A DNA stretch of 64,000 nt from Lachnospiraceae bacterium EP-SM-12S-S03 (GTDB lineage: Bacteria; Bacillota; Clostridia; Lachnospirales; Lachnospiraceae): the NCBI GenBank assembly GCA_020540725.1, contig JAJBSL010000013.1, forward strand, positions 13,945-77,944, written 5' to 3'. This document shows, piece after piece, positions 45,211 through 54,460 of this stretch. The notes beneath the pieces are model-generated. The model saw only the letters and a program-made list of their open reading frames with translations. It searched no databases and was not told the DNA's origin. Numbering within the stretch: position 1 is the stretch's first letter; every line of letters starts with the position of its first letter. The translations under genes and the position numbers were made by a program.

Positions 45211-45239
45211 TTTACTCACGATTCCATCCGTGTTATACT
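45211..45239 (+). promoter_or_regulatory. Promoter of rqcH
   Basis: TTTACT (45211-45216), 17-bp spacer, TATACT (45234-45239), 41 bp before the rqcH ATG. Confidence 0.6.
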
Positions 45240-45279
45240 ATTAAAGATTTTATTATTTAGTAGAAAGAAGGAACGATTT

Positions 45280-47013
45280 ATGGCTTTCGATGGAATTACA
45301 ATTGCAAATGTTGTTCACGAACTGAACGGCACCATATTAGATGGAAGAATCAACAAAATCGCACAACCGGAAGCAGATGAACTGCTTCTTACAATAAAAA
45401 TGCCGCGGGGACAGAAAAGGCTCTATATCTCTGCCAGCGCTTCCCTGCCTCTTATTTACCTTACAGACGAAAACAAACCAAGTCCTATGACTGCCCCTAA
45501 TTTCTGTATGCTTTTAAGAAAACATATCAATAATGGACGAATCACGAAGATTTATCAGCCGAAGCTGGAACGTATCATCTGCTTTGAGATTGAACATCTG
45601 GATGAACTTGGTGACTTATGTAAGAAACGATTAATCGTAGAAATCATGGGAAAACACAGTAATATCATTTTCTGCAATGATAAGGGAATGATCATCGACA
45701 GTATTAAACACGTTTCTTCTCAGATGAGTTCCGTCAGAGAAGTGCTTCCGGGAAGAGACTATTTCATCCCTGATACAATGGAAAAGCTGGATCCGCTTAC
45801 TGTTTCAGAAGATGCTTTCATCTCATCTTTGCAAGAGAAACCGGCACATTTATCCAAAGCCCTTTACACAACATTTACCGGGGTCAGTCCTGTTGTTGCA
45901 GAAGAAATCTGCTATTTGTCCGGCATAGAATCCGGAATCACTCCAAAAGATTTATCCGAAGATATCATGCACCACCTGTTCAACCAGTTTTCTTTGTATT
46001 TTGAAAATGTAAAGCAAGGACAATTCGCACCTGCGATTTATTACAATGGGGCGGAGCCAAAGGAATTCGCAGCCCTTCCACTCTCACATTTTAATTTATA
46101 TATAAAGAAGGATTTTTCTTCTGTCTCAGAGCTTTTGGAAACCTATTATGCAGAAAAAAATAATCTGACCCGCATCCGACAGAAGTCCGTAGATCTGCGC
46201 CGTGTTGTGCAGACTGCTTTAGAACGTAACCGTAAGAAATATGACTTGCAATTCAAACAATTGCGCGATACCGAAAACCGTGAAAAATATAAAGTATACG
46301 GAGAACTGATCCATACTTATGGATACGAATTGGAAGAAGGTGCCAAAAAGTTGGACGCGCTCAATTACTATACGAATGAGATGATCACTATTCCTCTGGA
46401 TCCACAGAAAACTGCAATGGAAAATGCGAAAAAGTATTTCGATAAGTATAATAAGCAAAAGCGTACTTTTGAAGCGTTGAGTGAACTAATTCAAGAAACA
46501 AAAGACGAAATCACCTACCTGGAATCCGTCAGCAACTCTCTCGATATCGCTTTGAGCGAAGATGATTTGATCCAAATCAAAGAGGAACTAACACAGGCGG
46601 GATTTATTCGACGAAAATACACAAAGAAAAAGGAGAAAATCATAAGCAAACCATTTCATTATCTTTCCAGTGACGGTTATCACATGTACGTTGGAAAAAA
46701 CAACCTACAAAATGAAGAGCTCACCTTCCATTTTGCCGTAGGAAACGACTGGTGGTTCCATGCCAAAGGTGTTCCGGGTTCTCACGTAATCGTAAAAACA
46801 AACGGCGAAGAGCTTCCGGACAGAACTTTTGAAGAAGCCGGCCGCCTTGCCGCCTACTATTCCAAAAACCGCGGAGCTGAAAAAGTAGAGATTGACTATG
46901 TTGAGAAAAAACATGTGAAAAAACCAAATGGAAGCAAACCTGGATTTGTTGTATATTATACAAACTATTCGCTGATGATTGATTCTGATATCAGCGGGTT
47001 AAAACAAGTGTAA
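45280..47013 (+). CDS. rqcH: Ribosome quality control protein RqcH (NFACT/Rqc2 family)
   Basis: Binds stalled 50S subunits and directs C-terminal alanine tailing. 577 residues: NFACT-N domain (MAFDGITIANVVHEL), a HhH-like middle, a long coiled coil (about 275-440), and NFACT-R with DWWFHAKGVPGSHVIV. The tRNA-contacting Asp97-Arg98 pair known in Bacillus RqcH appears as Glu97-Arg98 (QPKLERIICFEI). Older databases call this fibronectin-binding protein. ATG follows AGAAGGAA; it is monocistronic with a terminator behind it. Confidence 0.94.
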   Translation: MAFDGITIANVVHELNGTILDGRINKIAQPEADELLLTIKMPRGQKRLYISASASLPLIYLTDENKPSPMTAPNFCMLLRKHINNGRITKIYQPKLERIICFEIEHLDELGDLCKKRLIVEIMGKHSNIIFCNDKGMIIDSIKHVSSQMSSVREVLPGRDYFIPDTMEKLDPLTVSEDAFISSLQEKPAHLSKALYTTFTGVSPVVAEEICYLSGIESGITPKDLSEDIMHHLFNQFSLYFENVKQGQFAPAIYYNGAEPKEFAALPLSHFNLYIKKDFSSVSELLETYYAEKNNLTRIRQKSVDLRRVVQTALERNRKKYDLQFKQLRDTENREKYKVYGELIHTYGYELEEGAKKLDALNYYTNEMITIPLDPQKTAMENAKKYFDKYNKQKRTFEALSELIQETKDEITYLESVSNSLDIALSEDDLIQIKEELTQAGFIRRKYTKKKEKIISKPFHYLSSDGYHMYVGKNNLQNEELTFHFAVGNDWWFHAKGVPGSHVIVKTNGEELPDRTFEEAGRLAAYYSKNRGAEKVEIDYVEKKHVKKPNGSKPGFVVYYTNYSLMIDSDISGLKQV

Positions 47014-47019
47014 AAAATC

Positions 47020-47063
47020 AAGGTGTAAAGTCTTACTAAGCTGTTAAGACCTTACACCTTTTC
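47020..47063 (+). terminator. Terminator of rqcH
   Basis: 16-bp stem with one mismatch (47020-47035 and 47045-47060) and a 9-nt loop, followed by TT. The A-rich left flank could also serve the convergent DUF815 gene. Confidence 0.75.
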
Positions 47064-47107
47064 ATTACATAGAAACTTCCTTTTGAATCCTTGTCACAAC
47101 TATCTTG

Positions 47108-48397
47108 TCATTCTTTTCCCAACAGATAATCAATAAACTGCTGCGCCGTCCTTCCGGACAATCCGCCATGGCTTAGTTCCCACTTGTTTGCCTGGAGCAA
47201 AAGCTCCTCTTCACACATTTGGATTCCCGCCTTTTTTGCAAGCATTGTTACAATATTTTGGAATTCTTTCTTGCTTGGTCCACCGAAGTAAATGGTTACT
47301 CCGAACCTTGCAAACAAGGAAAGTTTTTCCTGCACCGTATCATTCGTATGTAACTCTTCGTCCCGATCACTCTTGTCTCGAAATGTTTCCCGAATAAGAT
47401 GACGTCTGTTGGAAGTCGCATAAATCAAGACGTTATCCGGCTTTTTCTCCAGCCCGCCTTCGATCACTGCTTTCAGATATTTATATTCGATTTCAAATTC
47501 TTCAAAGGACAAATCGTCCATATAAATGATAAACTTATAATTCCGGTTTTTTACCTGTGCGATCACATCATGCAAATCCTGAAACTGATGCTTGTACACC
47601 TCGATCATACGGAGTCCCCTGTCATAATACTGATTCAAGATCGCTTTGATCGATGTAGATTTTCCGGTTCCGGCATCTCCAAAAAGTAAGCAGTTATTTG
47701 CCTTTTTCCCTGATACAAATGCCTCTGTATTTTCCACCAGCTTTTTCTTGGCCGTTTCATACCCGACAAGATCCTCCAAATGGACATGTGCCGTTTTTGT
47801 AATCGGAATAATCTGCGCCCCCTCTTCTGTATGCTCCACGCGGAACGCTTTGTGAAGTCCGAACTTTCCAACCCCAAATTCTTGATAGAACTGAGTGATC
47901 GTTGTCTTAAATTCCTCTACATCTTTTGTTTCTGCCAACGCTTTCGCCAGTTCACAAATCCGGTCTCTGATTCTTTGATTGAATACGCTTCCCCGTCCAT
48001 TTCCGGCAGAATATTCTGTCAAAACGGAAACGCCGTCTGCCGAAAGACTATCAGCCAGATTTTGAAGATCATAGTCAAACAATTCTTTAAAAATCCGGAA
48101 ATCATGGGATGCCGCTTTATTAATGCTGCCGTCAGCCTCTCCTACAATTTCACATGCCGTACTATATGCATTTTCGTCATTTGCGAGAAGAAATGTAAGA
48201 TATGTATGCCAAAGATTCCCTTCCAGACCATGCCTTGCAGAAAGCTCCAGAATTTCATTGACACATTCATACAAAAGCCCTTTCAAATCCTCTCTGTTAT
48301 AATAATCATTGTCATATTCTTCCATAAGAAACACCATGTTTTTCAATACTTGATCATGGTCCATATGTCTGTACACCATCAATTCACTGACTCTCAT
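47108..48397 (-). CDS. DUF815-family AAA+ ATPase
   Basis: 429-residue protein whose C-terminal half is a AAA+ domain: LEDLVGYETAKKKLVENTEAF, Walker A LLFGDAGTGKSTS (about residue 245), Walker B FIIYMDDLSFEE, a sensor-1-like IYATSNRRHLI and a C-terminal GLSGRTAQQFIDYL. The N-terminal half is helical. DUF815 proteins are widespread and uncharacterised. ATG follows GAAGGTTG. It is 27 bp downstream of pheA, so they may be co-transcribed; no functional link is evident. Confidence 0.9.
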   Translation of the reverse strand: MRVSELMVYRHMDHDQVLKNMVFLMEEYDNDYYNREDLKGLLYECVNEILELSARHGLEGNLWHTYLTFLLANDENAYSTACEIVGEADGSINKAASHDFRIFKELFDYDLQNLADSLSADGVSVLTEYSAGNGRGSVFNQRIRDRICELAKALAETKDVEEFKTTITQFYQEFGVGKFGLHKAFRVEHTEEGAQIIPITKTAHVHLEDLVGYETAKKKLVENTEAFVSGKKANNCLLFGDAGTGKSTSIKAILNQYYDRGLRMIEVYKHQFQDLHDVIAQVKNRNYKFIIYMDDLSFEEFEIEYKYLKAVIEGGLEKKPDNVLIYATSNRRHLIRETFRDKSDRDEELHTNDTVQEKLSLFARFGVTIYFGGPSKKEFQNIVTMLAKKAGIQMCEEELLLQANKWELSHGGLSGRTAQQFIDYLLGKE

Positions 48398-48424
48398 TCG
48401 TTCAACCTTCTTTTTCTTCCCTGC

Positions 48425-49552
48425 TTAATAATTTCCAAGTATCTTCAAATTCCGTGCTTCTTCCCGCAACCCACGAATGGCATTTTTCACTGCGCCATCA
48501 GACATGTTTCCTTCGAAATCAACGAAAAATCGATATTCCCATGGTCGGTCTTCAATCGGTCTTGATTCGATTTTTGTCATATTCAGATTATTATAAATAA
48601 AATGTGAAAGCAAATGATACAAGGAACCACTCTCATGCGCAACTTCAAAACAGATGCTTATTTTCTTTGCATCTTTTAAAAATACTTTCTGATTTGTCAC
48701 AATAATAAACCTTGTAGAATTATTCTCGCTGCTGTTTATTTCTCTTTGAAGGACATCCAAACCATAAATCTTTGCAGCATATTCGCTGCAAATTGCAGCT
48801 TCCTTACAGTCATTATCTTCTAACACTTTTTTCGCCGCAACTGCTGTATTTGCAACACTGATCTGCTGCCAGCTTCTATGTTCATCCAGGAATCTTGCAC
48901 TTTGCATCAACCCTTGTGGATGAGAATACACCCGTTCAATCCCCGAAAGTTCGGTTCCCGGAACCCCAACAAGTGCATGACGGATTGGGATCACCACTTC
49001 TCCTACAATATAATTTTCAAACTCTACAAGAAGATCATACACCTGACTTACTGCTCCGGCAGAAGAATTCTCAATCGGAAGAACTGCAAAGTCCGCCGAT
49101 CCTTCTTCAATAGCTTCCATGGCATCCCGGAACGTATCTACATGAAATACATTCTGATTCTCTCCGAAATACTGCTGAAGCGCCGCCTGACTATATGCCC
49201 CTTCTACCCCCTGAAAAACAAGACGGGAATTCTCACTGTCCAGTGTATGTAACTCTATAAAAGAGGTTTTGCCAAAAACTCCATGTTTCCCTAAAATCTG
49301 ATATTGCAATTTTCTGCTCATGGACATGATCTGTTCAAACAGTTCCTTAATTCCTCTTCTATTGAATTCATTCGATGCTTTTCCCGTAAGAACTGCCAGT
49401 TTTTCGTTTTCACGTTCTTTATCGTACACTTTCTTTCCGGTTTTTACTTTATCCGAACCAACTTCCGCACAAAGCCGCATTCTCTCTTCATATAATTCCA
49501 CAATCTGGTTGTCGATGACATCCAGCTTCTCTCTGATATTTTCAAGCGACAT
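48425..49552 (-). CDS. pheA: Bifunctional chorismate mutase / prephenate dehydratase
   Basis: Two steps from chorismate to phenylpyruvate, 375 residues. Chorismate mutase AroQ domain (about 1-85: REKLDVIDNQIVELYEERMRL). Prephenate dehydratase from about 108 (LVFQGVEGAYSQAA, ADFAVLPIENSSAGAV, the catalytic Thr in NNSTRFIIV). A C-terminal ACT domain from about 290 carries the Phe-binding ESRP motif (KIESRPIEDRPWEYRFF). The layout matches the classical P-protein, so phenylalanine feedback inhibition is expected. ATG follows GAAGGAGTG. Confidence 0.95.
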   Translation of the reverse strand: MSLENIREKLDVIDNQIVELYEERMRLCAEVGSDKVKTGKKVYDKERENEKLAVLTGKASNEFNRRGIKELFEQIMSMSRKLQYQILGKHGVFGKTSFIELHTLDSENSRLVFQGVEGAYSQAALQQYFGENQNVFHVDTFRDAMEAIEEGSADFAVLPIENSSAGAVSQVYDLLVEFENYIVGEVVIPIRHALVGVPGTELSGIERVYSHPQGLMQSARFLDEHRSWQQISVANTAVAAKKVLEDNDCKEAAICSEYAAKIYGLDVLQREINSSENNSTRFIIVTNQKVFLKDAKKISICFEVAHESGSLYHLLSHFIYNNLNMTKIESRPIEDRPWEYRFFVDFEGNMSDGAVKNAIRGLREEARNLKILGNY

Positions 49553-49644
49553 ACTAACTCACTCCTTCACTCTCTGTAAAAATTCTTTTTGTATTATAAT
49601 ACACTTTTTGTATAAAATCTACGTTTTCATACAATACTTGTAAC

Positions 49645-50028
49645 ATGAAAAACAAATTTATCTTATGCGGAACTGTTGGCTGGTGCATGGAAATCATTTT
49701 CACTGCCCTTCACTCCTTCCGCCGCAAACAATTCAAATTAATGGGGCAGACTTCCATTTGGATGTTCCCGATATATGGTCTGGCAAGCCTTTTTTCACCA
49801 GTCAGCAAATTACTCAAATATCAAAATGCATGGATACGAGGATGCATCTACACATGCTGTATTTTTATCGGTGAATTCCTTACCGGTTCATTATTACGCA
49901 AGTATAATATGTGTCCCTGGGATTACAGTGATGCGAGATTTAACATAAACGGATTGATCCGTCTGGACTATGCTCCGCTATGGTTTGGTGCCGGTCTTCT
50001 ATATGAAAAAATTTTAAAAACAAAATAA
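49645..50028 (+). CDS. Small CmpB-like membrane protein (PF06541-type, putative ABC permease)
   Basis: 127-residue hydrophobic protein with about four helices, resembling the CmpB/DUF1113 family that is labelled putative ABC transporter permease. Typical segments: WCMEIIFTALHS, GQTSIWMFPIYGLASLF, GEFLTGSLLRKY, and CPWDYSDARFNINGLIRLDYAP. No ATPase partner is adjacent. There is no clear Shine-Dalgarno before the ATG. A TATTATAATA box at 49591-49601 lies between this gene and divergent pheA. Function unknown. Confidence 0.85.
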   Translation: MKNKFILCGTVGWCMEIIFTALHSFRRKQFKLMGQTSIWMFPIYGLASLFSPVSKLLKYQNAWIRGCIYTCCIFIGEFLTGSLLRKYNMCPWDYSDARFNINGLIRLDYAPLWFGAGLLYEKILKTK

Positions 50029-50040
50029 TGTGAAAAGAGG

Positions 50041-50069
50041 TTGAAAAATGTTTCATTTTATTATATGAT
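50041..50069 (+). promoter_or_regulatory. Promoter upstream of the small ORF and pyrBI
   Basis: TTGAAA (50041-50046), 17-bp spacer, TATGAT (50064-50069). Start of transcription would be near 50076, just before the SD of the small ORF. Confidence 0.65.
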
Positions 50070-50099
50070 ATTAAAAATGTGTAGATGGGAGGAATAATC

Positions 50100-50333
50100 A
50101 TGAAGAAAATTAAGCGCCTAAAGTTTGAGTATTTCATTTCATTAGATAAGCTATTTCCTTCATTTTTATTTTCTGACAACTCACTTTATACAGATTATAT
50201 AATAATTAAATGCATTTCTTTTCTAAATAAATTCGTAACAAATTTTACCCGTAATTATAACACAAATATTTTTCATCAGATTCCAATGTTTTCTGAGTAT
50301 GCAGTGGTGAACTTTGATTGCGGTTTTATGTAG
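50100..50333 (+). CDS. Small ORF of unknown function in the pyrBI leader region
   Basis: 77 codons from an ATG with a strong GGGAGG six bases upstream, behind a good promoter. The product is basic and aromatic-rich ([17 protein letters not shown]...) and I do not recognise it. It ends 43 bp before pyrB. It is the only coding candidate in the 349-bp gap between the CmpB-like gene and pyrB. It could be a real small protein, a leader whose translation influences pyrBI, or a degraded gene. I see no classical leader-terminator hairpin between it and pyrB. Confidence 0.35.
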   Translation: MKKIKRLKFEYFISLDKLFPSFLFSDNSLYTDYIIIKCISFLNKFVTNFTRNYNTNIFHQIPMFSEYAVVNFDCGFM

Positions 50334-50376
50334 ATTCCGAAAGACAAATTTGATATACACAGTTAGGAGGACAATT

Positions 50377-51297
50377 ATGAGACATTTACTGAACCCACTC
50401 GATTTTTCTGTGGAAGAAACCAACCAACTTCTGGATCTCGCCAATGACATTGAAGCTCATCCAGACAAATATGCACATGCCTGCGAAGGGAAAAAGCTCA
50501 TCACCATGTTTTACGAGCCAAGTACCAGAACAAGACTAAGTCATGAAGCAGCTATGTTGAATCTTGGCGGAAGCGTTCTCGGCTTTTCATCTGCTGACTC
50601 AAGCTCTGCCGCAAAAGGGGAAAGTGTTGCAGATACCATTCGAATGGCTTCCTGCTATGCAGATATTGCCGCAATGAGACACCCAAAGGAAGGTGCTGCT
50701 CTTGTTGCATCTCTACATTCCAGAATTCCTGTTATCAATGCAGGTGATGGGGGGCATCAGCATCCGACACAGACTTTAACAGATTTACTTACGATCCGTT
50801 CAGAAAAAGGACGTCTCGACAATATGACAATTGGTCTTTGCGGTGACTTGAAATTCGGTCGTACTGTGCATTCCCTGATTCACGCACTCGTGAGATATGA
50901 AAATATCCGTTTCATTCTGATTTCACCGGAAGAGCTCCGTCTTCCAGGATACATTCGCAAAGATGTACTTGACAAAAACAATATTCCGTACGAAGAAGTT
51001 GAAAGTCTGGAAGCTGCCATTGGTAAGTTGGATATGCTTTACATGACACGTGTACAGAAAGAACGTTTCTTTAACGAAGAAGATTACGTACGCATGAAAG
51101 ATTTCTATATTTTAGACGCAGCAAAAATGGATCTCGCAAAGAAAGATATGATCGTCCTTCACCCACTGCCAAGAGTAAATGAAATTGCGGTAGAAGTAGA
51201 TGATGATCCTCGTGCCCTCTACTTTAAGCAAGCACAATATGGCGTATATGTGCGTATGGCATTGATTCTGACACTTTTAGACATTCACGTATCATAA
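50377..51297 (+). CDS. pyrB: Aspartate carbamoyltransferase catalytic subunit
   Basis: First committed step of pyrimidine synthesis. 306 residues with the carbamoyl-phosphate site [15 protein letters not shown], the mobile loop [15 protein letters not shown], the [17 protein letters not shown] segment and the aspartate-loop [12 protein letters not shown] at 50377 follows TTAGGAGG; upstream in-frame codons are not needed. Followed after 18 bp by pyrI, as in class B enzymes that are allosterically controlled by nucleotides. Confidence 0.96.
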   Translation: MRHLLNPLDFSVEETNQLLDLANDIEAHPDKYAHACEGKKLITMFYEPSTRTRLSHEAAMLNLGGSVLGFSSADSSSAAKGESVADTIRMASCYADIAAMRHPKEGAALVASLHSRIPVINAGDGGHQHPTQTLTDLLTIRSEKGRLDNMTIGLCGDLKFGRTVHSLIHALVRYENIRFILISPEELRLPGYIRKDVLDKNNIPYEEVESLEAAIGKLDMLYMTRVQKERFFNEEDYVRMKDFYILDAAKMDLAKKDMIVLHPLPRVNEIAVEVDDDPRALYFKQAQYGVYVRMALILTLLDIHVS

Positions 51298-51315
51298 GAA
51301 GGGAGTATACATACT

Positions 51316-51753
51316 ATGAGCAGTACATTAAATGTTAGCAGTATTGAAGAAGGATTTGTTCTTGACCACATCCAGGCCGGAAAAAGCATGGACATTTACA
51401 AATATCTGAAATTAGATAAATTAGACTGTACCGTTGCAATCATTAAAAATGCACGCAGCAATAAGATGGGAAAAAAAGATATCATGAAAATCGAGTGTCC
51501 GATCGATGTCATTGACCTTGATATTTTAGGATTTATCGATCACAACATTACAGTGAACATTATTCAACAGAATAAAATCACAGCAAAAATGGAACTTTCT
51601 CTTCCACAACAGATCACAAACGTAATTCGCTGCAAAAATCCAAGATGTATCACTTCTGTTGAACAAGGTTTGGATCAGGTATTCGTTCTGACTGATCCAG
51701 AAAAAGAAGAATACAGATGTAAATACTGTGAGCAGAGATATAAGAAGAAATAG
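51316..51753 (+). CDS. pyrI: Aspartate carbamoyltransferase regulatory subunit
   Basis: 145 residues. Allosteric N-terminal domain (IEEGFVLDHIQAGKSMDIYKYL) that binds ATP/CTP/UTP in relatives, and a C-terminal zinc domain with Cys pairs CKNPRC and CKYC. ATG follows AAGGGAG. It forms an operon with pyrB and ends before a strong hairpin. Confidence 0.95.
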   Translation: MSSTLNVSSIEEGFVLDHIQAGKSMDIYKYLKLDKLDCTVAIIKNARSNKMGKKDIMKIECPIDVIDLDILGFIDHNITVNIIQQNKITAKMELSLPQQITNVIRCKNPRCITSVEQGLDQVFVLTDPEKEEYRCKYCEQRYKKK

Positions 51754-51767
51754 CATTCTAGAAAATA

Positions 51768-51807
51768 AGAGTAGGCTGTATACAATCTATACAACCTACT
51801 CTTTTGT
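51768..51807. terminator. Shared terminator of pyrBI and rnpB
   Basis: 16-bp stem with one mismatch (51768-51783 and 51789-51804), 5-nt loop. TTTT follows on the plus strand and TTATTTT on the minus strand, so it can end both convergent units. Confidence 0.85.
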
Positions 51808-52243
51808 ATAAGCAAGACGATAAGCCGGGTTATGTCGTTGGACGGTCATCTATCTAGACCTGTCGTTGCCGACAGGTTCAAGCAACCTACCTAAAACGTG
51901 ACGGGCCGCCACATCGTTTTCATTCGGTTTTGCTTCGGATGGGGTTTACATATGCCCCTGCCGTTACCGGCAAGGCGGTAGTCTCTTACACTGCCCTTCC
52001 ACCCTTACGTCAGCAATGAGCCATGAAGACTTGTCTCTCTATAATCCATGAGCCATGCTTGTAACTCGAATCGCTTGCCCCGCCAATCTGCATGGCTCAT
52101 TGCTAACGCGGTACATTTCTGTTGCACTATCCTTGGAGTCGCCTCCACCGGACGTTATCCGGCATCCTGCCCTATGAAGCCCGGACTTTCCTCACCTGCG
52201 GCCTTTCGGCACTTGCAGCTGCGACCGTCTGTCTTACTTATAC
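51807..52243 (-). ncRNA. rnpB: RNase P RNA
   Basis: Catalytic RNA of RNase P, about 437 nt. Visible universal elements on the minus strand: GAGGAAAGTCCGGGCTTC near the 5' end, ACAGAAA, AGGGTGGAA followed by GTAAGAGACTACCG, and AGATAGATGACCG near the 3' end followed by ACATAACCCGGCTTAT. P1 closes with 13 pairs: 52243-52231 with 51819-51807, one G-U. The organisation is of the A type rather than the Bacillus B type as far as I can judge. An unusual repeat lies in the P12-like arm (52012-52104). Confidence 0.95.
52012..52104 (-). repeat. Triplicated ATGAGCCATG element in the P12-like arm of rnpB
   Basis: Plus-strand copies AGCAATGAGCCATG (52012-52025) and ATGAGCCATG (52048-52057), plus an inverted copy CATGGCTCATTGCT (52091-52104). 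The outer pair gives a perfect 14-bp stem; the middle copy could compete with a 10-bp alternative stem. The rest of the arm has no other obvious function. Confidence 0.8.
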
Positions 52244-52254
52244 ATCAGTTTATT

Positions 52255-52283
52255 ATTTTATCATGATTCCACCACATCGTCAA
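52255..52283 (-). promoter_or_regulatory. Promoter of rnpB inside the 3' end of rnhA
   Basis: Minus strand TTGACG (52283-52278), 17-bp spacer, TAAAAT (52260-52255), giving a start within a few bases of the P1 5' end at 52243. The -35 and spacer lie in the last rnhA codons. Confidence 0.75.
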
Positions 52284-52737
52284 TGAGATTTTCTCCGTCT
52301 GCCGCCGTTGTGGCCAAAGTATCACATCGTTCATTCTGCAGATGACCATCATGCCCTTTGACCCAGATAAACGTTACATGATGCTGCTCTTTTGCTTTTA
52401 AAAGTCGTTTCCACAAATCCACATTTTTCACAGGCTCATTCTTGCCCCGTTTCCATCCTTTCTTAAGCCATCCGTCAATCCACCTCTGATTGAATGCATC
52501 CACCACATACTTGGAGTCCGAATAGAGTTCTACATTACACGGGCGGTTCAATGCCTCAAGTCCAGCAATCACTGCCATCAGCTCCATGCGGTTATTTGTT
52601 GTTTTCTTATATCCTTGGGAGATTTCCTTCACATGAAGTTCTCCCTTGGAGTCTACATATTCCAGCACAGTTCCGAATCCACCCGGTCCATCCGGGTTTC
52701 CTCTCGCCGCGCCATCTGTATAAATCTTTACATTCAT
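52261..52737 (-). CDS. rnhA: Ribonuclease HI
   Basis: Degrades RNA in RNA-DNA hybrids. 158 residues with the catalytic acids in [15 protein letters not shown] (Asp), NRMELMAVI (Glu), [11 protein letters not shown] (Asp) and the late NERCDTLA (Asp). ATG at 52737 follows AGGGGAAG. Its 5' end is 10 bp after the membrane MutS-like gene. Its 3' end contains the rnpB promoter. Confidence 0.95.
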   Translation of the reverse strand: MNVKIYTDGAARGNPDGPGGFGTVLEYVDSKGELHVKEISQGYKKTTNNRMELMAVIAGLEALNRPCNVELYSDSKYVVDAFNQRWIDGWLKKGWKRGKNEPVKNVDLWKRLLKAKEQHHVTFIWVKGHDGHLQNERCDTLATTAADGENLIDDVVES

Positions 52738-52747
52738 ATTTCTTCCC

Positions 52748-54445
52748 CTATAACGACCATTCTCCCGTCTCAAGGAAATGCGCCGCTGTCCATTCTGCAT
52801 TTTCTATGATGTCTTTGTCATACCCGATAATATTTAACAGTTTGATTGCATTTCTCGATACTGCTCTTCCCCTATATAACTGATAATTGAAAAGCACGTC
52901 ATTATCCCGGATTTCTTCTTGAAAATGATAATTACTGTAATCATTTTCAAGAATCTGCGTCAATTCCAAATCGTGAGTTGCGGCAAAACACAATACATTA
53001 TCTCTGACAAGACTTTTCAATATTTGCGAAGAAGCAGAAATTCTCTCCAAAGTATTTGTACCTCTCAAAACTTCATCTACAAAACAAAGCATCGGAAGTT
53101 TCTCTTCCGCATGTCCCAATATTCTCTTCAAAGATTTGATTTCCACAATATAATAGCTTTCATTTCCTTGCAGATTATCTTTCAAAGCCATAGAAGAATA
53201 AATCTGGAAAAAACTTGCCTTATAAGAAGTGGCAATACACGTATTCAGACTTTGGGAAATCACTGCATTGATCGCAATAGTCTTTAAAAACGTAGATTTC
53301 CCAGATGCGTTTGACCCTGTCAAGAGCACACTTCTGTTCTCTGAAATAGAATTGGCCACAGGATCCGGAATCATAGGATGATATACGTCATGAATCTCCA
53401 CAAATGCTTTCTCCGTAGTTATAAATTCCGGAATCCCATGAATCGGAAGACTCTCCCGGAAAGAAGCAGCCGAAATCATTGCGTCCAAAAATCCGATATT
53501 CTCTACCAAAATATCAATGTCTTCCACATATTTTTTTACTTCTTCCAACATGGAATTAAACTTTAACAAATCTATGTGGGTCATCATTCTGATAAGGTCA
53601 AGAACCATATCTGTAAGACTTCCGGTTGCCCTTCTTCCCGACATCAGAATAAAAGCTCCCCGCTTGAACTTATGAAATTTCTTTCGTGCATTTTCAATCT
53701 GTTGTGTATATTTCTGAATCTCGTCTATTCCAAACTCTGACAATTCTTTGCTTGCGTCCAGCATCTTCATAATATGGCCGAACGTTGTAAGATATGGGTC
53801 AATCTCACCCTTTCGCTTGTAATACTGTACAATATCAAATACAAGGAGTGCAATCATGATCAGAAAACCAATTCCTGCCGGAAGAATTGTCATTAGAATC
53901 AATCCCACGGGAATTGTTCCGATTGCCAGGTAATGAAGCATATTGCTCTCTTTTTTCAAAGTAAGAAGCAAATCTACATAATCGCTGATCGCAAATTTCC
54001 TTGTACATCCGATTTCCGCAAAACAGAGTTCTAGATCCAGACGTTCTTTCTCATGTGTTTGAAAAAACTTCATCAACCGCTCTCTTTCATCCAGTTTCCC
54101 CTGTTCTGTCACCGGTGTTCTCAAAAGGTAATATAGATATTCTTCTCCCGGAGATGACCTCGTATGATTTACATAAGCATAAATACTGTCCATATCCAGA
54201 TCATTCCATGTAATATCGTCAATGTACGGTTCCGGTATTCTTCCTTTTTTCAGATTGTAATAGAAATATCTGGAAATCTTATCAAGTTCTGTATAATCAT
54301 ATTCTCTATCCGGTATAGTTCCCCATTCTCTTTGGAATCTTTCCCGCCATCTTCCTTTTCGCATCCGATTGCTATATGAGAACTGAACAATCAGAAGGAA
54401 AAAAGCGCCAAACACAACGAACAGAACAACCCACAACTCCATCAA
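52748..54445 (-). CDS. Membrane-anchored MutS-family ATPase
   Basis: 565 residues combining membrane segments with a MutS domain V ATPase. Hydrophobic stretches: about 5-24 (N-terminal), and a pair at about 170-205 ([20 protein letters not shown] onward). The ATPase has Walker [16 protein letters not shown] (about 370), Walker [17 protein letters not shown], and H-loop FAATHDLEL. Mismatch-binding and clamp domains are missing. Start is TTG at 54445 (nine bases after GGAGGA), or the ATG three bases later. It is 15 bp behind mogA and 10 bp before rnhA. Function unknown; not a mismatch-repair MutS. Confidence 0.87.
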   Translation of the reverse strand: MMELWVVLFVVFGAFFLLIVQFSYSNRMRKGRWRERFQREWGTIPDREYDYTELDKISRYFYYNLKKGRIPEPYIDDITWNDLDMDSIYAYVNHTRSSPGEEYLYYLLRTPVTEQGKLDERERLMKFFQTHEKERLDLELCFAEIGCTRKFAISDYVDLLLTLKKESNMLHYLAIGTIPVGLILMTILPAGIGFLIMIALLVFDIVQYYKRKGEIDPYLTTFGHIMKMLDASKELSEFGIDEIQKYTQQIENARKKFHKFKRGAFILMSGRRATGSLTDMVLDLIRMMTHIDLLKFNSMLEEVKKYVEDIDILVENIGFLDAMISAASFRESLPIHGIPEFITTEKAFVEIHDVYHPMIPDPVANSISENRSVLLTGSNASGKSTFLKTIAINAVISQSLNTCIATSYKASFFQIYSSMALKDNLQGNESYYIVEIKSLKRILGHAEEKLPMLCFVDEVLRGTNTLERISASSQILKSLVRDNVLCFAATHDLELTQILENDYSNYHFQEEIRDNDVLFNYQLYRGRAVSRNAIKLLNIIGYDKDIIENAEWTAAHFLETGEWSL

Positions 54446-54460
54446 CTTATCAGTTCCTCC

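Noticed and set aside
45087-45280. Molybdenum-cofactor or SAM/cysteine-type riboswitch before the transport/molybdoenzyme locus
   Set aside because: The 190-bp region is AT-rich with no stable multi-stem structure; divergent promoters account for it.
47780-48565. Long open frame on the plus strand (about 260 codons)
   Set aside because: It lies antisense to the DUF815 AAA+ gene and the end of pheA, has no Shine-Dalgarno and is rich in Cys/Phe/Ile runs typical of complementary-strand translation.
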